Positions 29,265 through 37,662 of a stretch of DNA of 64,000 nucleotides are shown piece by piece. The stretch is from contig NZ_BNCJ01000003.1 of NCBI RefSeq assembly GCF_014656415.1, forward strand, positions 172,075 to 236,074. The letters are read 5' to 3'. The translations under genes and the position numbers were made by a program. The DNA comes from Seohaeicola zhoushanensis (lineage in GTDB: Bacteria > Pseudomonadota > Alphaproteobacteria > Rhodobacterales > Rhodobacteraceae). Positions within the stretch are counted from its first letter, which is position 1; the number at the start of each line of letters is the position of its first letter. Under the pieces are notes generated by a model. It made no database searches, was not told the DNA's origin, and saw only the letters and a list, made by a program, of their open reading frames with translations.

Positions 29265-30068
29265 TTGGAAAAGACCTCTAGCAGACCTGCCGAATTCGTC
29301 GAGGCGCTGGCCAAGGGCATCGCCATCCTCGAATCCTTCGACGTCGCCCATCCGGCGATGACGCTGTCCGAGGTGGCGCGCCGGGCCAGTCTCAGCCCGG
29401 CGGCAGCGCGGCGGTCTCTGCTGACCCTGATGGAACTGGGCTATGTCGGCCAGAAGGACAAGCAGTTCCACCTCAAGCCCAAGATCATGGCGCTGGGCTC
29501 GGCCTTCTACTTCTCGGCGCGGCTGGACGAGGTGCTGCAGGATGACCTGCGCGAGATCGTCGGTCGCTTCGGCGATGCCTCGTCTGTCGGCACCCTCGAC
29601 GGCGAGGATGTGATCTACGTCGCGCATTACTCGGTTCAGCGCGCGCGCCGCGCGGCCGCCGTGGCCGGCGCGCGCTATCCGGCCTATGCCACATCGATGG
29701 GGCGCGTCCTGCTGGCCGCCCTGCCCGATGACCGTCTCGACGCCTACCTCGAAAGCTACACACCCGAGCGGCTGACCTCGAAGACCTGCACGAACCGCCA
29801 GGCGCTGCGGGCCGAGATCCAGGTCGTGCGGCGCGACGGCTATGCGACCACGGTGGACCAACTCGATTACGGCATCACCGCCCTTGCCGTCCCGATCCGC
29901 GACATGGAGGGCAACACGATCGCGGCGCTGAACACCTCGGGCTATACCGGCATCGTGACGCCGGAAAGCCTGGTCAGCGAACGCCTGCCCGCGTTGCACG
30001 AGGCTGCCTCGCATATCGCCCATGCCATATCCCGCTATCCGGTGCTGCAATCCGTGTTGCGAGGCTGA
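29265..30068 (+). CDS. IclR family regulator, PcaR/PobR type
   Basis: A 267-residue transcription factor with an N-terminal winged helix (LSEVARRASLSPAAARRSLLTLMELGYV, about 34-61) and a C-terminal effector domain. The sequence style FVEALAKGIAILESF and YVGQKDKQFHLKPKIMALGSAFYFS is that of the PcaR/PcaU branch, which controls aromatic catabolism. The start is TTG at 29265, seven bases after the dioxygenase stop, the only start that keeps the full N-terminus. It probably binds the palindrome at 28284-28300 and controls both divergent operons. Confidence 0.9.
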   Translation: MEKTSSRPAEFVEALAKGIAILESFDVAHPAMTLSEVARRASLSPAAARRSLLTLMELGYVGQKDKQFHLKPKIMALGSAFYFSARLDEVLQDDLREIVGRFGDASSVGTLDGEDVIYVAHYSVQRARRAAAVAGARYPAYATSMGRVLLAALPDDRLDAYLESYTPERLTSKTCTNRQALRAEIQVVRRDGYATTVDQLDYGITALAVPIRDMEGNTIAALNTSGYTGIVTPESLVSERLPALHEAASHIAHAISRYPVLQSVLRG

Positions 30069-30099
30069 TGAGAACCGTCTTTCGGGGAGGAGAGACACC

Positions 30100-31581
30100 A
30101 TGTGCAGGTTCTGCAATTCGACCGCCGGGGCCATGTCGCCGGCCCGCGCGCCGCATCCGTTCCGGGCCATGGCCGACGCCCCCGGCAGCTCGGGCCTCGG
30201 CACCGCAACCGGGGCCATGCCCCGCAACAGCGGGCGGGGCGGCACGCGGATCCTGATCCGCGGCGGGTCGGTGCTGTCGATGGATAACGCCGTCGGCAAT
30301 TTCGCACAGGGCGACGTGCTGATCGAAGGGGCGCGGATCCTGGAGGTCGCCGCCCGTATCGATGCCGGCGACGCGCAGGTGATCGACGCCGCGGGCAAGA
30401 TCGTCATGCCGGGCTTCATCGACACCCATCACCATCAGTTCGAGACCGGGCTGAGGTCGAGCCTGGCGGATGCGATCGTCGTCAACGACGGACGCCCCGA
30501 GAATGCCCGCAATTACTATGAAACCATGCTGCTGAACTTCTCGCACCACTACCGGCCCGAGGACGTCTATATCAACGAGCTCTACGGCGGCCTTGCCCAG
30601 CTCGACGCGGGCGTGACCACGGTGATGGATGTCAGCCAGATCCACCATTCGCCGGAACATTCCGACGCGGTGGTCAAGGGCCTGGCCGACGCCGGGCGGC
30701 GCGGGGTGTTCGGCTATTTCGAGGGCTGGTGGGAGGGCAAGAAATACCCGCAGGATGCGCGCCGCCTGAGAGAGCAGTATTTCTCCTCGGACGATGGCCT
30801 GCTGACCATGGTGATGGGCGGCGAGATCTACATCGAGGGCTACGAGGAGGCCTGGAAGATCGGGCGCGAGTTGGACCTGCAAATCGCGCTGCACGTTGTG
30901 ACCACCTTCGGCATGACGCCGACCTTCGATGCGCTTGCCAGGCAGGGCGTCTTCGGCCCCGACAACATCTTCATCCACATGACGGGCATGACCGACGACG
31001 CCTGGAAGGCCGCGGCGGATGCCGGGGCGCATGTGTCGCTTTCGGTGCCGATCGAGATGCACATGCGCCACGGGATGCCGCCGATCCAGAAGGCACTCGA
31101 TCTGGGCATGTCGGTGTCGCTCTCCTCTGATGTCGAATGCACCATGTCGGCCGATTTCTTTACCCAGATGCGCGGCCTGCTCACGCTGCAGCGGATGCTC
31201 GCCAATGAATCCGCCCTGTCGGGCGCGGCCGAGTTCCCGCCGCTCATGCGCTGCGTGGACGCCATCCGCCATGCGACGCTGGAAGGGGCCAAGGGGCTGC
31301 GGCTCGACCACAAGACCGGCTCGCTGACGCCGGGCAAGGAGGCCGATATCCTGCTGCTCGACGCCGAGGCGATCAACGTCGCGCCGCTCAACAACGTGCC
31401 CGGCGCGGTGGTGACGCTGATGGACCGTTCGAACGTCGACACCGTCATGGTCGCCGGCCAGATCCGCAAATGGCGCGGGCGCCTGCTGGGCCACGACCTC
31501 GACAAGCTGCGCCGCGAACTGGAACAGAGCCGCGACCATATCTACGCAAAGGCGGGCGTGGCCCACGATCTGTTCGCCTGA
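30100..31581 (+). CDS. Amidohydrolase, AtzA/TrzN-like
   Basis: A 493-residue metal-dependent hydrolase. DTHHHQFE at 109-116 supplies the HxH pair (H110, H112); further candidate ligands are H in QIALHVV, H in IFIHMTG and D in SLSSDVEC. This is the arrangement of the amidohydrolase branch holding chlorohydrolases and deaminases of N-heterocycles. The ATG at 30100 has GGAGGAGAG upstream and gives an unusual N-terminus MCRFCNSTAG with a CxxC pair plus about 45 loosely structured residues. Beside the dioxygenase it could remove an amino or other group from the ring before cleavage; this is inference. Confidence 0.85.
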   Translation: MCRFCNSTAGAMSPARAPHPFRAMADAPGSSGLGTATGAMPRNSGRGGTRILIRGGSVLSMDNAVGNFAQGDVLIEGARILEVAARIDAGDAQVIDAAGKIVMPGFIDTHHHQFETGLRSSLADAIVVNDGRPENARNYYETMLLNFSHHYRPEDVYINELYGGLAQLDAGVTTVMDVSQIHHSPEHSDAVVKGLADAGRRGVFGYFEGWWEGKKYPQDARRLREQYFSSDDGLLTMVMGGEIYIEGYEEAWKIGRELDLQIALHVVTTFGMTPTFDALARQGVFGPDNIFIHMTGMTDDAWKAAADAGAHVSLSVPIEMHMRHGMPPIQKALDLGMSVSLSSDVECTMSADFFTQMRGLLTLQRMLANESALSGAAEFPPLMRCVDAIRHATLEGAKGLRLDHKTGSLTPGKEADILLLDAEAINVAPLNNVPGAVVTLMDRSNVDTVMVAGQIRKWRGRLLGHDLDKLRRELEQSRDHIYAKAGVAHDLFA

Positions 31582-31633
31582 TCGCCGGAAATCTGGCGGC
31601 CCGCCGGGCTCCGCCTGCAACTGGAGAAATTCG

Positions 31634-32656
31634 ATGCTGTTTCCCACATCCCTCGTCGGCAGCTACTGCCAGCCCGACTGGCTCATCGACCGTGAAAAGC
31701 TCAAGGGCCAGTTCCCGCCGCGCACCCGCGCCAAGGAGCTGTGGCGCATTCCCGAACCGCTGCTGGCCGAGGCCCAGGACGACGCCACCCGCATCGCGAT
31801 CCGCGAACAGGAAGAGGCCGGGCTCGACATCATCACCGACGGCGAGATCCGGCGCGAGAGCTATTCCAACCGCTTCGCAACCGCGCTCGACGGGCTGGAC
31901 CTGGACAATTACGGCACCGTCATCACGCGCTCGGGCCAGCCGGTGCCGGTGCCGCGCATCATCGGGCCGATCCGCCGGACCCGGCCGGTCGAGGTGGAAG
32001 ACCTCAAGTTCCTCAAGGCCCACACCGACCGCAAGGTGAAGATCACCCTGCCCGGCCCCTTTACCCTCAGCCAGCAGGCCCAGAACGACCACTACGCCGA
32101 CGTGCGGTCGGTGGCGATGGATTACGCCCGCGCCGTGCGCGAAGAGATGGCCGACCTCTTTGCCGCCGGGGCCGATGTGGTTCAGCTTGACGAGCCCTGG
32201 ATGCAGGCCAAGCCGGAGCTGGCCGAGGAATACGGCCTCGAAGCACTGAACGCCGCGCTCGAGGGGGCGGCGGGCACCACGGCGGTGCACATCTGCTTTG
32301 GCTACGCCGCGATGACCAAGAGCCGGCCGGACGGCTATTCCTTCCTGCCGCAGCTCAAGGATTGCCTCTGCGACCAGGTGTCGATCGAGACTGCGCAGGC
32401 GAACCTCGATACCTCGGTGCTGGAACAGATCCGGGGCAAGACCGTGATCCTCGGGGTGCTGAACCTGGCCGACATGACCGTCGAAACGCCCGAGATCATC
32501 GCCGCCCGCATCCGACGCGCCCTGCCCCATGTCGATGCCGCGAAGATCGTCGTGGCGCCGGACTGCGGCCTCAAATACCTGCCGCGCGACGTGGCCTTCG
32601 GCAAGATGAAGGCCATGGCCCAGGGCGCGGCCATCGTGCGGGCCGAACTCGGGTAG
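31634..32656 (+). CDS. MetE-like stand-alone catalytic domain
   Basis: A 340-residue protein equal to only the C-terminal half of cobalamin-independent methionine synthase. The zinc ligands of MetE are all kept: H219-x-C221 (HIC), E252 (SIETAQ) and C311 (APDCG). The N-terminal folate-side half is absent. Such short homologues act on other thiols or methyl donors (for example epoxyalkane coenzyme M transferases) and many are uncharacterised. Located 52 bases after the amidohydrolase gene in the same direction, so a role in the block A pathway, perhaps methyl-group removal, is plausible but unproven. Confidence 0.85.
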   Translation: MLFPTSLVGSYCQPDWLIDREKLKGQFPPRTRAKELWRIPEPLLAEAQDDATRIAIREQEEAGLDIITDGEIRRESYSNRFATALDGLDLDNYGTVITRSGQPVPVPRIIGPIRRTRPVEVEDLKFLKAHTDRKVKITLPGPFTLSQQAQNDHYADVRSVAMDYARAVREEMADLFAAGADVVQLDEPWMQAKPELAEEYGLEALNAALEGAAGTTAVHICFGYAAMTKSRPDGYSFLPQLKDCLCDQVSIETAQANLDTSVLEQIRGKTVILGVLNLADMTVETPEIIAARIRRALPHVDAAKIVVAPDCGLKYLPRDVAFGKMKAMAQGAAIVRAELG

Positions 32657-32728
32657 AGCCCGCCCGCGCGGCCTGCCGCTCGGCATCGGCGTTTCGCAAG
32701 ACACCATGCGCGGCCTGCTTCGGCCATA

Positions 32729-32762
32729 AACTGGGGCAGGCTGTTTCCTTTGCGCCCCAGTT
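32729..32762 (+). terminator. Hairpin after the MetE-like gene
   Basis: AACTGGGGC (32729-32737) pairs perfectly with GCCCCAGTT (32754-32762) across a 16-base loop, 72 bases after the stop. No T-run; probable end of the rightward block A operon. Confidence 0.45.
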
Positions 32763-32862
32763 CCCGGCGGTTCCCCAACCGTCCGGGACCAGCGCGCGGC
32801 GCTCGCAGTCGCATGGCCGCCAGCCTGCGCCCCCACCCTCGAAAATGAACGGTGTCCCGCAC

Positions 32863-32892
32863 CCCACGCGCTCCGCTTGCGGCGCGCGTGGG
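32863..32892 (+). terminator. Second hairpin in the same gap
   Basis: CCCACGCGC (32863-32871) pairs with GCGCGTGGG (32884-32892), and the loop itself contains CCGC/GCGG. The stem is very stable, and transcription through this gap is probably blocked before the promoter at about 32940. Confidence 0.45.
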
Positions 32893-32930
32893 TGGCATCC
32901 GCGCGTTCATCGCTCCACACAAAATGCGTA

Positions 32931-32964
32931 TATCGGTATATAATTGCACTTGTCGGAATTATTG
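32931..32964 (+). promoter_or_regulatory. Promoter and operator region of the ThDP enzyme gene
   Basis: TATCGGTATATAAT contains a perfect -10 hexamer TATAAT (32939-32944), but no good -35 lies 16-18 bases upstream, which suggests an activator. TGTCGGAATTATTG (32951-32964) closely matches TGTCGGTATTATGT at 38711 in front of the SDR gene. The IclR encoded directly downstream of the ThDP gene is a candidate regulator. Confidence 0.4.
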
Positions 32965-33004
32965 ACCGGCAGTAGGGTGCCCGCAAGGATGAGAGGAGGA
33001 CTCC

Positions 33005-34714
33005 ATGAAAACCAACGAAGGCGTCATCAAGACGTTCATCGAAGCCGGCATCACCCGCGGCTTCACCCTGCCCGGTCTCGGCATCACCTGGTCGCTGCCG
33101 GCCTTCTTCGACCGCAAGGACGAGTTCGAACTGGTCCTGGCCCGCTCCGAGCAATGCGCCTCGGTCATGGCCCAGGTCGCCGGCAAACTGACCGGCAAGC
33201 CGGGGCTGCTGATGGCCCAGGGTCCTTTCGCCACCTCCACCGGCGCCTTCGGCATTCTCGAGGCCTATTTCTCCTCGACGCCCATGGTCATCATGACCGA
33301 CACCTCCTGCTATGACGGGTTCGCGCAATACGGCGTTTACCAGACGATGACCGGCGATTACGGCGCGGGCGACGCCTTTGCCGTGCTCAAGACGATGACC
33401 AAATACGCCACCTACGCCACCACCCCGGCCGAGGCGATCTATGGCACGCAGCTCGCCATCAAGCACGCCATGACCCCCCGCCAGGGCCCGGCCGCCATGC
33501 TGATGCGCACCAACATCATCAAGCAGGAGGTGCCCGAGGCCACCCGCGCCACGCTCTACCCGACCGAAGGCTACCTGCGCAGCACGCCGATGGTGCCGAA
33601 CCGCGCCGCGCTGGAACAAATCGCCACCTCGCTGAAGGGCGCGAAGAATCCGGTCATCATTGCCGGCAACGGCGTCTACATGAGCCGCTCGGGCGCGAAA
33701 CTGCAGCAGCTGGCCGAGCGTGACGGCATCGCCGTCGCCTCCAGCTATCACGGCAAGGGCACCATCGACGAAACCAGCGCCATCGCCGTCGGCATGATGG
33801 GCACCTGGGCTTCGGCCGCCGCCAACCGCATGGTGCAGTCGGCCGACGTGATCCTCGTGCTCGGATGCAGCCTCGGGCCGGAATACACCCGCTTCCGCGA
33901 CGCCCAGATGATGCGGCCCGGCGACCAGACCATCATCCAGGTCGACATCGACCCGCTGAACGCCGGCTGGGTCCTGCCGGTGGATCAGGCGGTGACGGCC
34001 GATGTCGCCGATGTCGTCGACTTCCTGCTGACCACCGAAGCCGCGCCCGCCAACACCCGCGACCAGCGCATCCAGCACATCGCCGCGCTGAAGACCGGCA
34101 ACGACTATGGCGTGCTGCCCCACTACGACACCCGCCCCGGCACCGTCCATTACGCCGACATCATGCGCGCGGTGGGCGATTTCCTCGGCCCGCAGGATCT
34201 GCTGACGCTCGACGCCGGCACCAACCGCATCTGGGCCACCTCGCGCCTGCCGCTGCGCCACCCGCACCAGCTGGTGGCCCCCGGCGGCATCGGCGGCATG
34301 GGCTGGAGCACGCCGGCCGCGACCGGCGCCAAGATCACCTGCCCCGACCGCCGCGTAACCGGCGTCATCGGCGACGGCGGTTTCGTGATGACGATGGACG
34401 CGGTGGCGACCGCCGCCGAACAGGGGATCGACGTCGTCTACCTGGTGGCCAACAACGCCGGCCTCGGCATGGTGCGCGACAACCTTGGCAACCAGGCCAT
34501 CGGGGTCGACTTCAACGACCACGACTTCACCAAGGTGGCCGAGGGCCTGGGCGGTTCTGGCATCACCGTCACCGAAGCCGACCAGATCGGCGATGCGATC
34601 CGCGAGGGCCACGCCCGCGGCGGTCCGGTGGTGATCGACGTCAAGGTCGATCCGGCTGCAAGTCACCGGGATTGCTCGGATTACGGAGACCTGTCGCCCT
34701 CGTCACTGAAGTGA
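33005..34714 (+). CDS. ThDP-dependent enzyme, acetolactate synthase-like
   Basis: A 569-residue thiamine diphosphate enzyme with the three-domain layout of the acetolactate synthase/benzoylformate decarboxylase family. The cofactor-activating glutamate is E49 (ARSEQCASVMAQVAGKL), and the ThDP-metal motif GDGGFVM...VANN is near 457-485. It decarboxylates or carboligates a 2-oxo acid. No small regulatory subunit (IlvH) follows, so it is probably catabolic rather than biosynthetic; the true substrate cannot be told. ATG 33005 has AGAGGAGGA upstream. It precedes an IclR gene by 63 bases and probably depends on it. Confidence 0.87.
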   Translation: MKTNEGVIKTFIEAGITRGFTLPGLGITWSLPAFFDRKDEFELVLARSEQCASVMAQVAGKLTGKPGLLMAQGPFATSTGAFGILEAYFSSTPMVIMTDTSCYDGFAQYGVYQTMTGDYGAGDAFAVLKTMTKYATYATTPAEAIYGTQLAIKHAMTPRQGPAAMLMRTNIIKQEVPEATRATLYPTEGYLRSTPMVPNRAALEQIATSLKGAKNPVIIAGNGVYMSRSGAKLQQLAERDGIAVASSYHGKGTIDETSAIAVGMMGTWASAAANRMVQSADVILVLGCSLGPEYTRFRDAQMMRPGDQTIIQVDIDPLNAGWVLPVDQAVTADVADVVDFLLTTEAAPANTRDQRIQHIAALKTGNDYGVLPHYDTRPGTVHYADIMRAVGDFLGPQDLLTLDAGTNRIWATSRLPLRHPHQLVAPGGIGGMGWSTPAATGAKITCPDRRVTGVIGDGGFVMTMDAVATAAEQGIDVVYLVANNAGLGMVRDNLGNQAIGVDFNDHDFTKVAEGLGGSGITVTEADQIGDAIREGHARGGPVVIDVKVDPAASHRDCSDYGDLSPSSLK

Positions 34715-34777
34715 CGGGAGCGCGGGCGCGACGGATTGGACAAAGACAGTCGAATCCGGATCGTCTATGATCGCGCC

Positions 34778-35623
34778 ATGAACGATACAAACGACGAACC
34801 GCCGGTCGCCAAGCGACGCGGCCGCCCGCGGCAGGACATCGGAAGTGCGGCACTCAACGACGACAGACCCTTCGTCACATCGCTGGCGAGGGGGCTGTCG
34901 ATCCTGCGCGCCTTCCGGGCCGAGGACATGGTCCTCGGCACCCAGGCCATCGCCGAGCGCACCGGGTTGCACAAGACCACCGTCTCGCGTCTGCTCGGAA
35001 CGCTGACCAAGCTCGGCTACCTGCGCTACATGCCGGAATACGGCAAATACGCCGTCTCGAACCAGGTGCTGACCCTGGGCTTCGCCGCCATCGGCCGCTT
35101 CGGCTTTTCCGAGATCGTGCGCAGTCATCTCGAGGAAATGGCGGCGGGCGGCGACTGCGTGGTCGCGCTCAGCGTGCGGGACGGCATCGACATGATGTTC
35201 GTCGAGCTGATCCGCAAGCCCACCGCCGTAGCACTGAACCTCAACGTCGGCTCGCGGATCCCGCTGGCGCTTTCGGCGCCGGGGCGGGCCTATCTCGCCG
35301 CGACGGACGAGGAGGAGCGGGCAGAGCTCTACGCCCGCCTCGCCAAGCTCTACCGCTCGGAATGGCCGGCCCGGAAAGCCGCCCTCGACGAGGCGCTGCA
35401 GCGGGTGGCGGTCCAGGGCTATTCCGACAGCATCGGCGAGTGGAACCCGCAGCACAATGCCATAGGCGTCGCCGTGCGCGATCCGCTGACGGGTGACCTC
35501 TACACCATCAGCCTTGGCGGCAATGCGGCGCGCCTGCCGCGCGAGGTTCTGATCGAAACCCACCTGCCCCGCCTGCTGAAGGCGGCGCAGGCGATCACGG
35601 CGCTGGGGGCCGGGCTGCGCTGA
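34778..35623 (+). CDS. IclR family transcriptional regulator
   Basis: A 281-residue regulator. The N-terminus has a basic KRRGRPRQ stretch resembling an AT-hook, then a winged helix (IAERTGLHKTTVSRLLGTLTKLGYL) and the IclR effector domain. I favour ATG 34778; a TTG at 34736 would add 14 residues. The ribosome site is poor for both. The stop TGA and the stop of the convergent tctA-like gene meet head on in TGATCA with no base between them. It probably controls the upstream ThDP gene. Confidence 0.87.
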   Translation: MNDTNDEPPVAKRRGRPRQDIGSAALNDDRPFVTSLARGLSILRAFRAEDMVLGTQAIAERTGLHKTTVSRLLGTLTKLGYLRYMPEYGKYAVSNQVLTLGFAAIGRFGFSEIVRSHLEEMAAGGDCVVALSVRDGIDMMFVELIRKPTAVALNLNVGSRIPLALSAPGRAYLAATDEEERAELYARLAKLYRSEWPARKAALDEALQRVAVQGYSDSIGEWNPQHNAIGVAVRDPLTGDLYTISLGGNAARLPREVLIETHLPRLLKAAQAITALGAGLR

Positions 35624-37105
35624 TCACCCTCTCCGCGCCTTCCGGGCGCGGAGCGCGGGCCAGCACAGCATCGCCAGGGTCAGCAGGAACAGCGCCGAAG
35701 CGATCGGGTGCAGGAAGAATTCCAGGATGTTGCCGTCGCTCAGGATCAGCCCCTGGCGCAGCGACATCTCGATGGTCGGCCCCAAAACCATGCCGATCAC
35801 GATAGGCGCCAGCGGATAGCTGAAATAGCGCAGCACCGCGCCCGCGATTCCGGCACAGAAGGCGATCCAGATGTCGAAGATGCTGCCACTGACCCCATAG
35901 GCACCCACGGTCGATACGATCAGGATCAGCCCGATCAGGATCGGCTCGGGAATGCGCAGGACGCGGGTAAAGACCGATGCCCCCAGCGCCCCGGCCGCGA
36001 ACATCACCAGGTTCACCACGATCAGGCAGAGGAAGATGCCATAGACCAGGTCGAGGTTCTGCTGGAAAAGCTGCGGCCCCGGCGCGACGCCCTGGATCAC
36101 CAGCGCGCCCAGCATCACGGCCGTCACCGGATCGCCCGGAATACCAAGCGCCAGCGTCGGCACCAGCGCGCTGCCGGTCACCGCGTTGTTGGCGCTCTCG
36201 CAGGCCACCAGCCCATCGGGTTCGCCCTTGCCGAAGTTCTCGCGCCGCTTCGACGTGCGATGCGCCTCGGAATAGGCGATGAAGGCCGCCGTGGCCGCGC
36301 CTGTCCCCGGCAGCGCCCCGACGAATGAGCCCAGCACCGAACCGCGCAGCAGCATCCCCAGCCTCAGCCGCCATTCCCGCCAGGGCGGCATCCGGAAGCC
36401 GACCCGAAAATGCGAGGCTGCGGGCTTTTCATCGTCGATCTCGAGCACCCGCAGGAACATCTCGGAATAGGCGAACAGCCCCACGATCACCGGGATCAGC
36501 CCGATCCCTGCTGACAGCTGGAAGCTGCCGAAGGTATAGCGCATGTCGCCCGTCACCGGGTCGACGCCGATGCAGGCCAGCATCAGCCCGATCCCGCCGG
36601 CCACCAGCCCCTTGACCAGATGCCCCGAGGAAACGCCCGCGATGCAGGTCATCGCAAACAGGCCCAACGCGAAATACTCGACTGGCGTGAACTGCAGCGA
36701 GAACCGGGCAAGCCACGGCCCGGCCAGCACGAAGACCAGGACCGAGAACAGCCCGCCCAGCGTCGAGGCGGTCGTCACCCAGCCGATGGCAAGATCGGCA
36801 TTGCCGGCCTTGGCCATGGGGAAGCCTTCCAGCGCCGTCGCCGCCGACTGTGGCGTGCCCGGCGTGTTGAGGATGATCGCGGTGATCGACCCGCCATAGA
36901 CCGAACCGCAATAGACGCCCAGCATCAGGGCGATCGACGGGAACTGATCAAGCGAGAAGGTGAAGGGCAGCACCATGGTCAGCCCGATGACCGAACCGAG
37001 ACCGGGCAGCACACCGATGATGACGCCAAAGACGGTGCCCAGCACGATGCAGAGCACGGTCATGGGCGTCGCGATCTGTGAAGCGGCGCTGAGCAGAAGA
37101 TCCAT
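35624..37105 (-). CDS. Tripartite tricarboxylate transporter large permease (TctA type)
   Basis: A 493-residue inner-membrane protein with about twelve hydrophobic segments and the TctA signatures GVLPGLGSVIGLTMVLPFTF near 33-52 and GALPGTGAATAAFIAYSEAH near 263. It forms the cation-coupled channel for a carboxylate delivered by the TctC-like receptor. Third gene of the leftward receptor-small-large operon. The stop codon directly abuts that of the IclR gene. Confidence 0.92.
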   Translation of the reverse strand: MDLLLSAASQIATPMTVLCIVLGTVFGVIIGVLPGLGSVIGLTMVLPFTFSLDQFPSIALMLGVYCGSVYGGSITAIILNTPGTPQSAATALEGFPMAKAGNADLAIGWVTTASTLGGLFSVLVFVLAGPWLARFSLQFTPVEYFALGLFAMTCIAGVSSGHLVKGLVAGGIGLMLACIGVDPVTGDMRYTFGSFQLSAGIGLIPVIVGLFAYSEMFLRVLEIDDEKPAASHFRVGFRMPPWREWRLRLGMLLRGSVLGSFVGALPGTGAATAAFIAYSEAHRTSKRRENFGKGEPDGLVACESANNAVTGSALVPTLALGIPGDPVTAVMLGALVIQGVAPGPQLFQQNLDLVYGIFLCLIVVNLVMFAAGALGASVFTRVLRIPEPILIGLILIVSTVGAYGVSGSIFDIWIAFCAGIAGAVLRYFSYPLAPIVIGMVLGPTIEMSLRQGLILSDGNILEFFLHPIASALFLLTLAMLCWPALRARKARRG

Positions 37106-37126
37106 GCGCGTCGTCCTTGCCGAGTG

Positions 37127-37606
37127 TCAGAAGCCGATGTCGAAAGGGCTGGCCGGCAAGATGATGAGGAACACCCGCTCGAACAGCATCCACAGCGCCA
37201 CGCTGTAGACCAGGCTGACCACCGCCAGCAGGATCACGTCGCGCCGCCCCAGCAGGAGCGGCACCGCCAGACCATAGAGCGCGCTCGCGATCAGAAACCC
37301 CGCCCAGGGGATCAGCGCGCAATAGCCCGCCGTCGCCAGCACCAGCCCGGCGAACTTCCACGTCACGGGCCGCCGTTCCTCGTTCTCACCACGCGCGAAG
37401 GCCGACCACAGCAGGAAGCATTCGGCCAGCACGAGGCCGATCAGCACGATGCGCGGAAAGAAATACGGGCCGCGCCCGGCGCTCTGGCGCGCAAAGGCGC
37501 TGACCTCGCCAAAGGTCAAGGACAGGAACAGCGCAGTCGTCAGCACGATCACCAGCGCCACGACCCGTTCGCCCGTCGATCCCGGAATAATGCCTGCCCG
37601 GCTCAT
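37127..37606 (-). CDS. Tripartite tricarboxylate transporter small permease (TctB type)
   Basis: A 159-residue membrane protein with four hydrophobic segments and the TctB-like AGRGPYFFPRIVLIGL stretch. The ATG at 37606 was chosen because GGGGAGGGGGAG precedes it; the longer frame from 37666 runs through a hairpin. Subunit sequence is weakly conserved, but context between receptor and large permease makes the call secure. Confidence 0.86.
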   Translation of the reverse strand: MSRAGIIPGSTGERVVALVIVLTTALFLSLTFGEVSAFARQSAGRGPYFFPRIVLIGLVLAECFLLWSAFARGENEERRPVTWKFAGLVLATAGYCALIPWAGFLIASALYGLAVPLLLGRRDVILLAVVSLVYSVALWMLFERVFLIILPASPFDIGF

Positions 37607-37621
37607 CCGCTCCCCCTCCCC

Positions 37622-37658
37622 GATGCGCGCCGCCATGGATCGACCATAGCGGCGCATC
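37622..37658 (-). other. Hairpin between receptor and small permease genes
   Basis: GATGCG-CG-CCGC with inner ATGG pairs with CCAT and GCGG-CGCATC, a long imperfect stem with a two-base bulge, immediately after the TctC-like gene stop. It matches the hairpins found after three other binding-protein genes in this window and may limit read-through into the permease genes or protect receptor mRNA. Confidence 0.55.
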
Positions 37659-37662
37659 ATTG

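Larger units (their letters stand above)
32657..33004. other. Intergenic region with two hairpins and a promoter
   Basis: This 348-base gap has no convincing gene. It holds two hairpins (listed separately), then an AT-rich stretch with TATAAT at 32939-32944 and the motif TGTCGGAATTATTG at 32951-32964, and ends with GAGAGGAGGA, the ribosome site of the ThDP enzyme gene. Open frames across it lack codon bias and similarity. Confidence 0.6.

Noticed and set aside
31445-34666. 1073-codon leftward open frame
   Set aside because: Spans antisense of the MetE-like and ThDP genes plus a non-coding gap; no real protein features.
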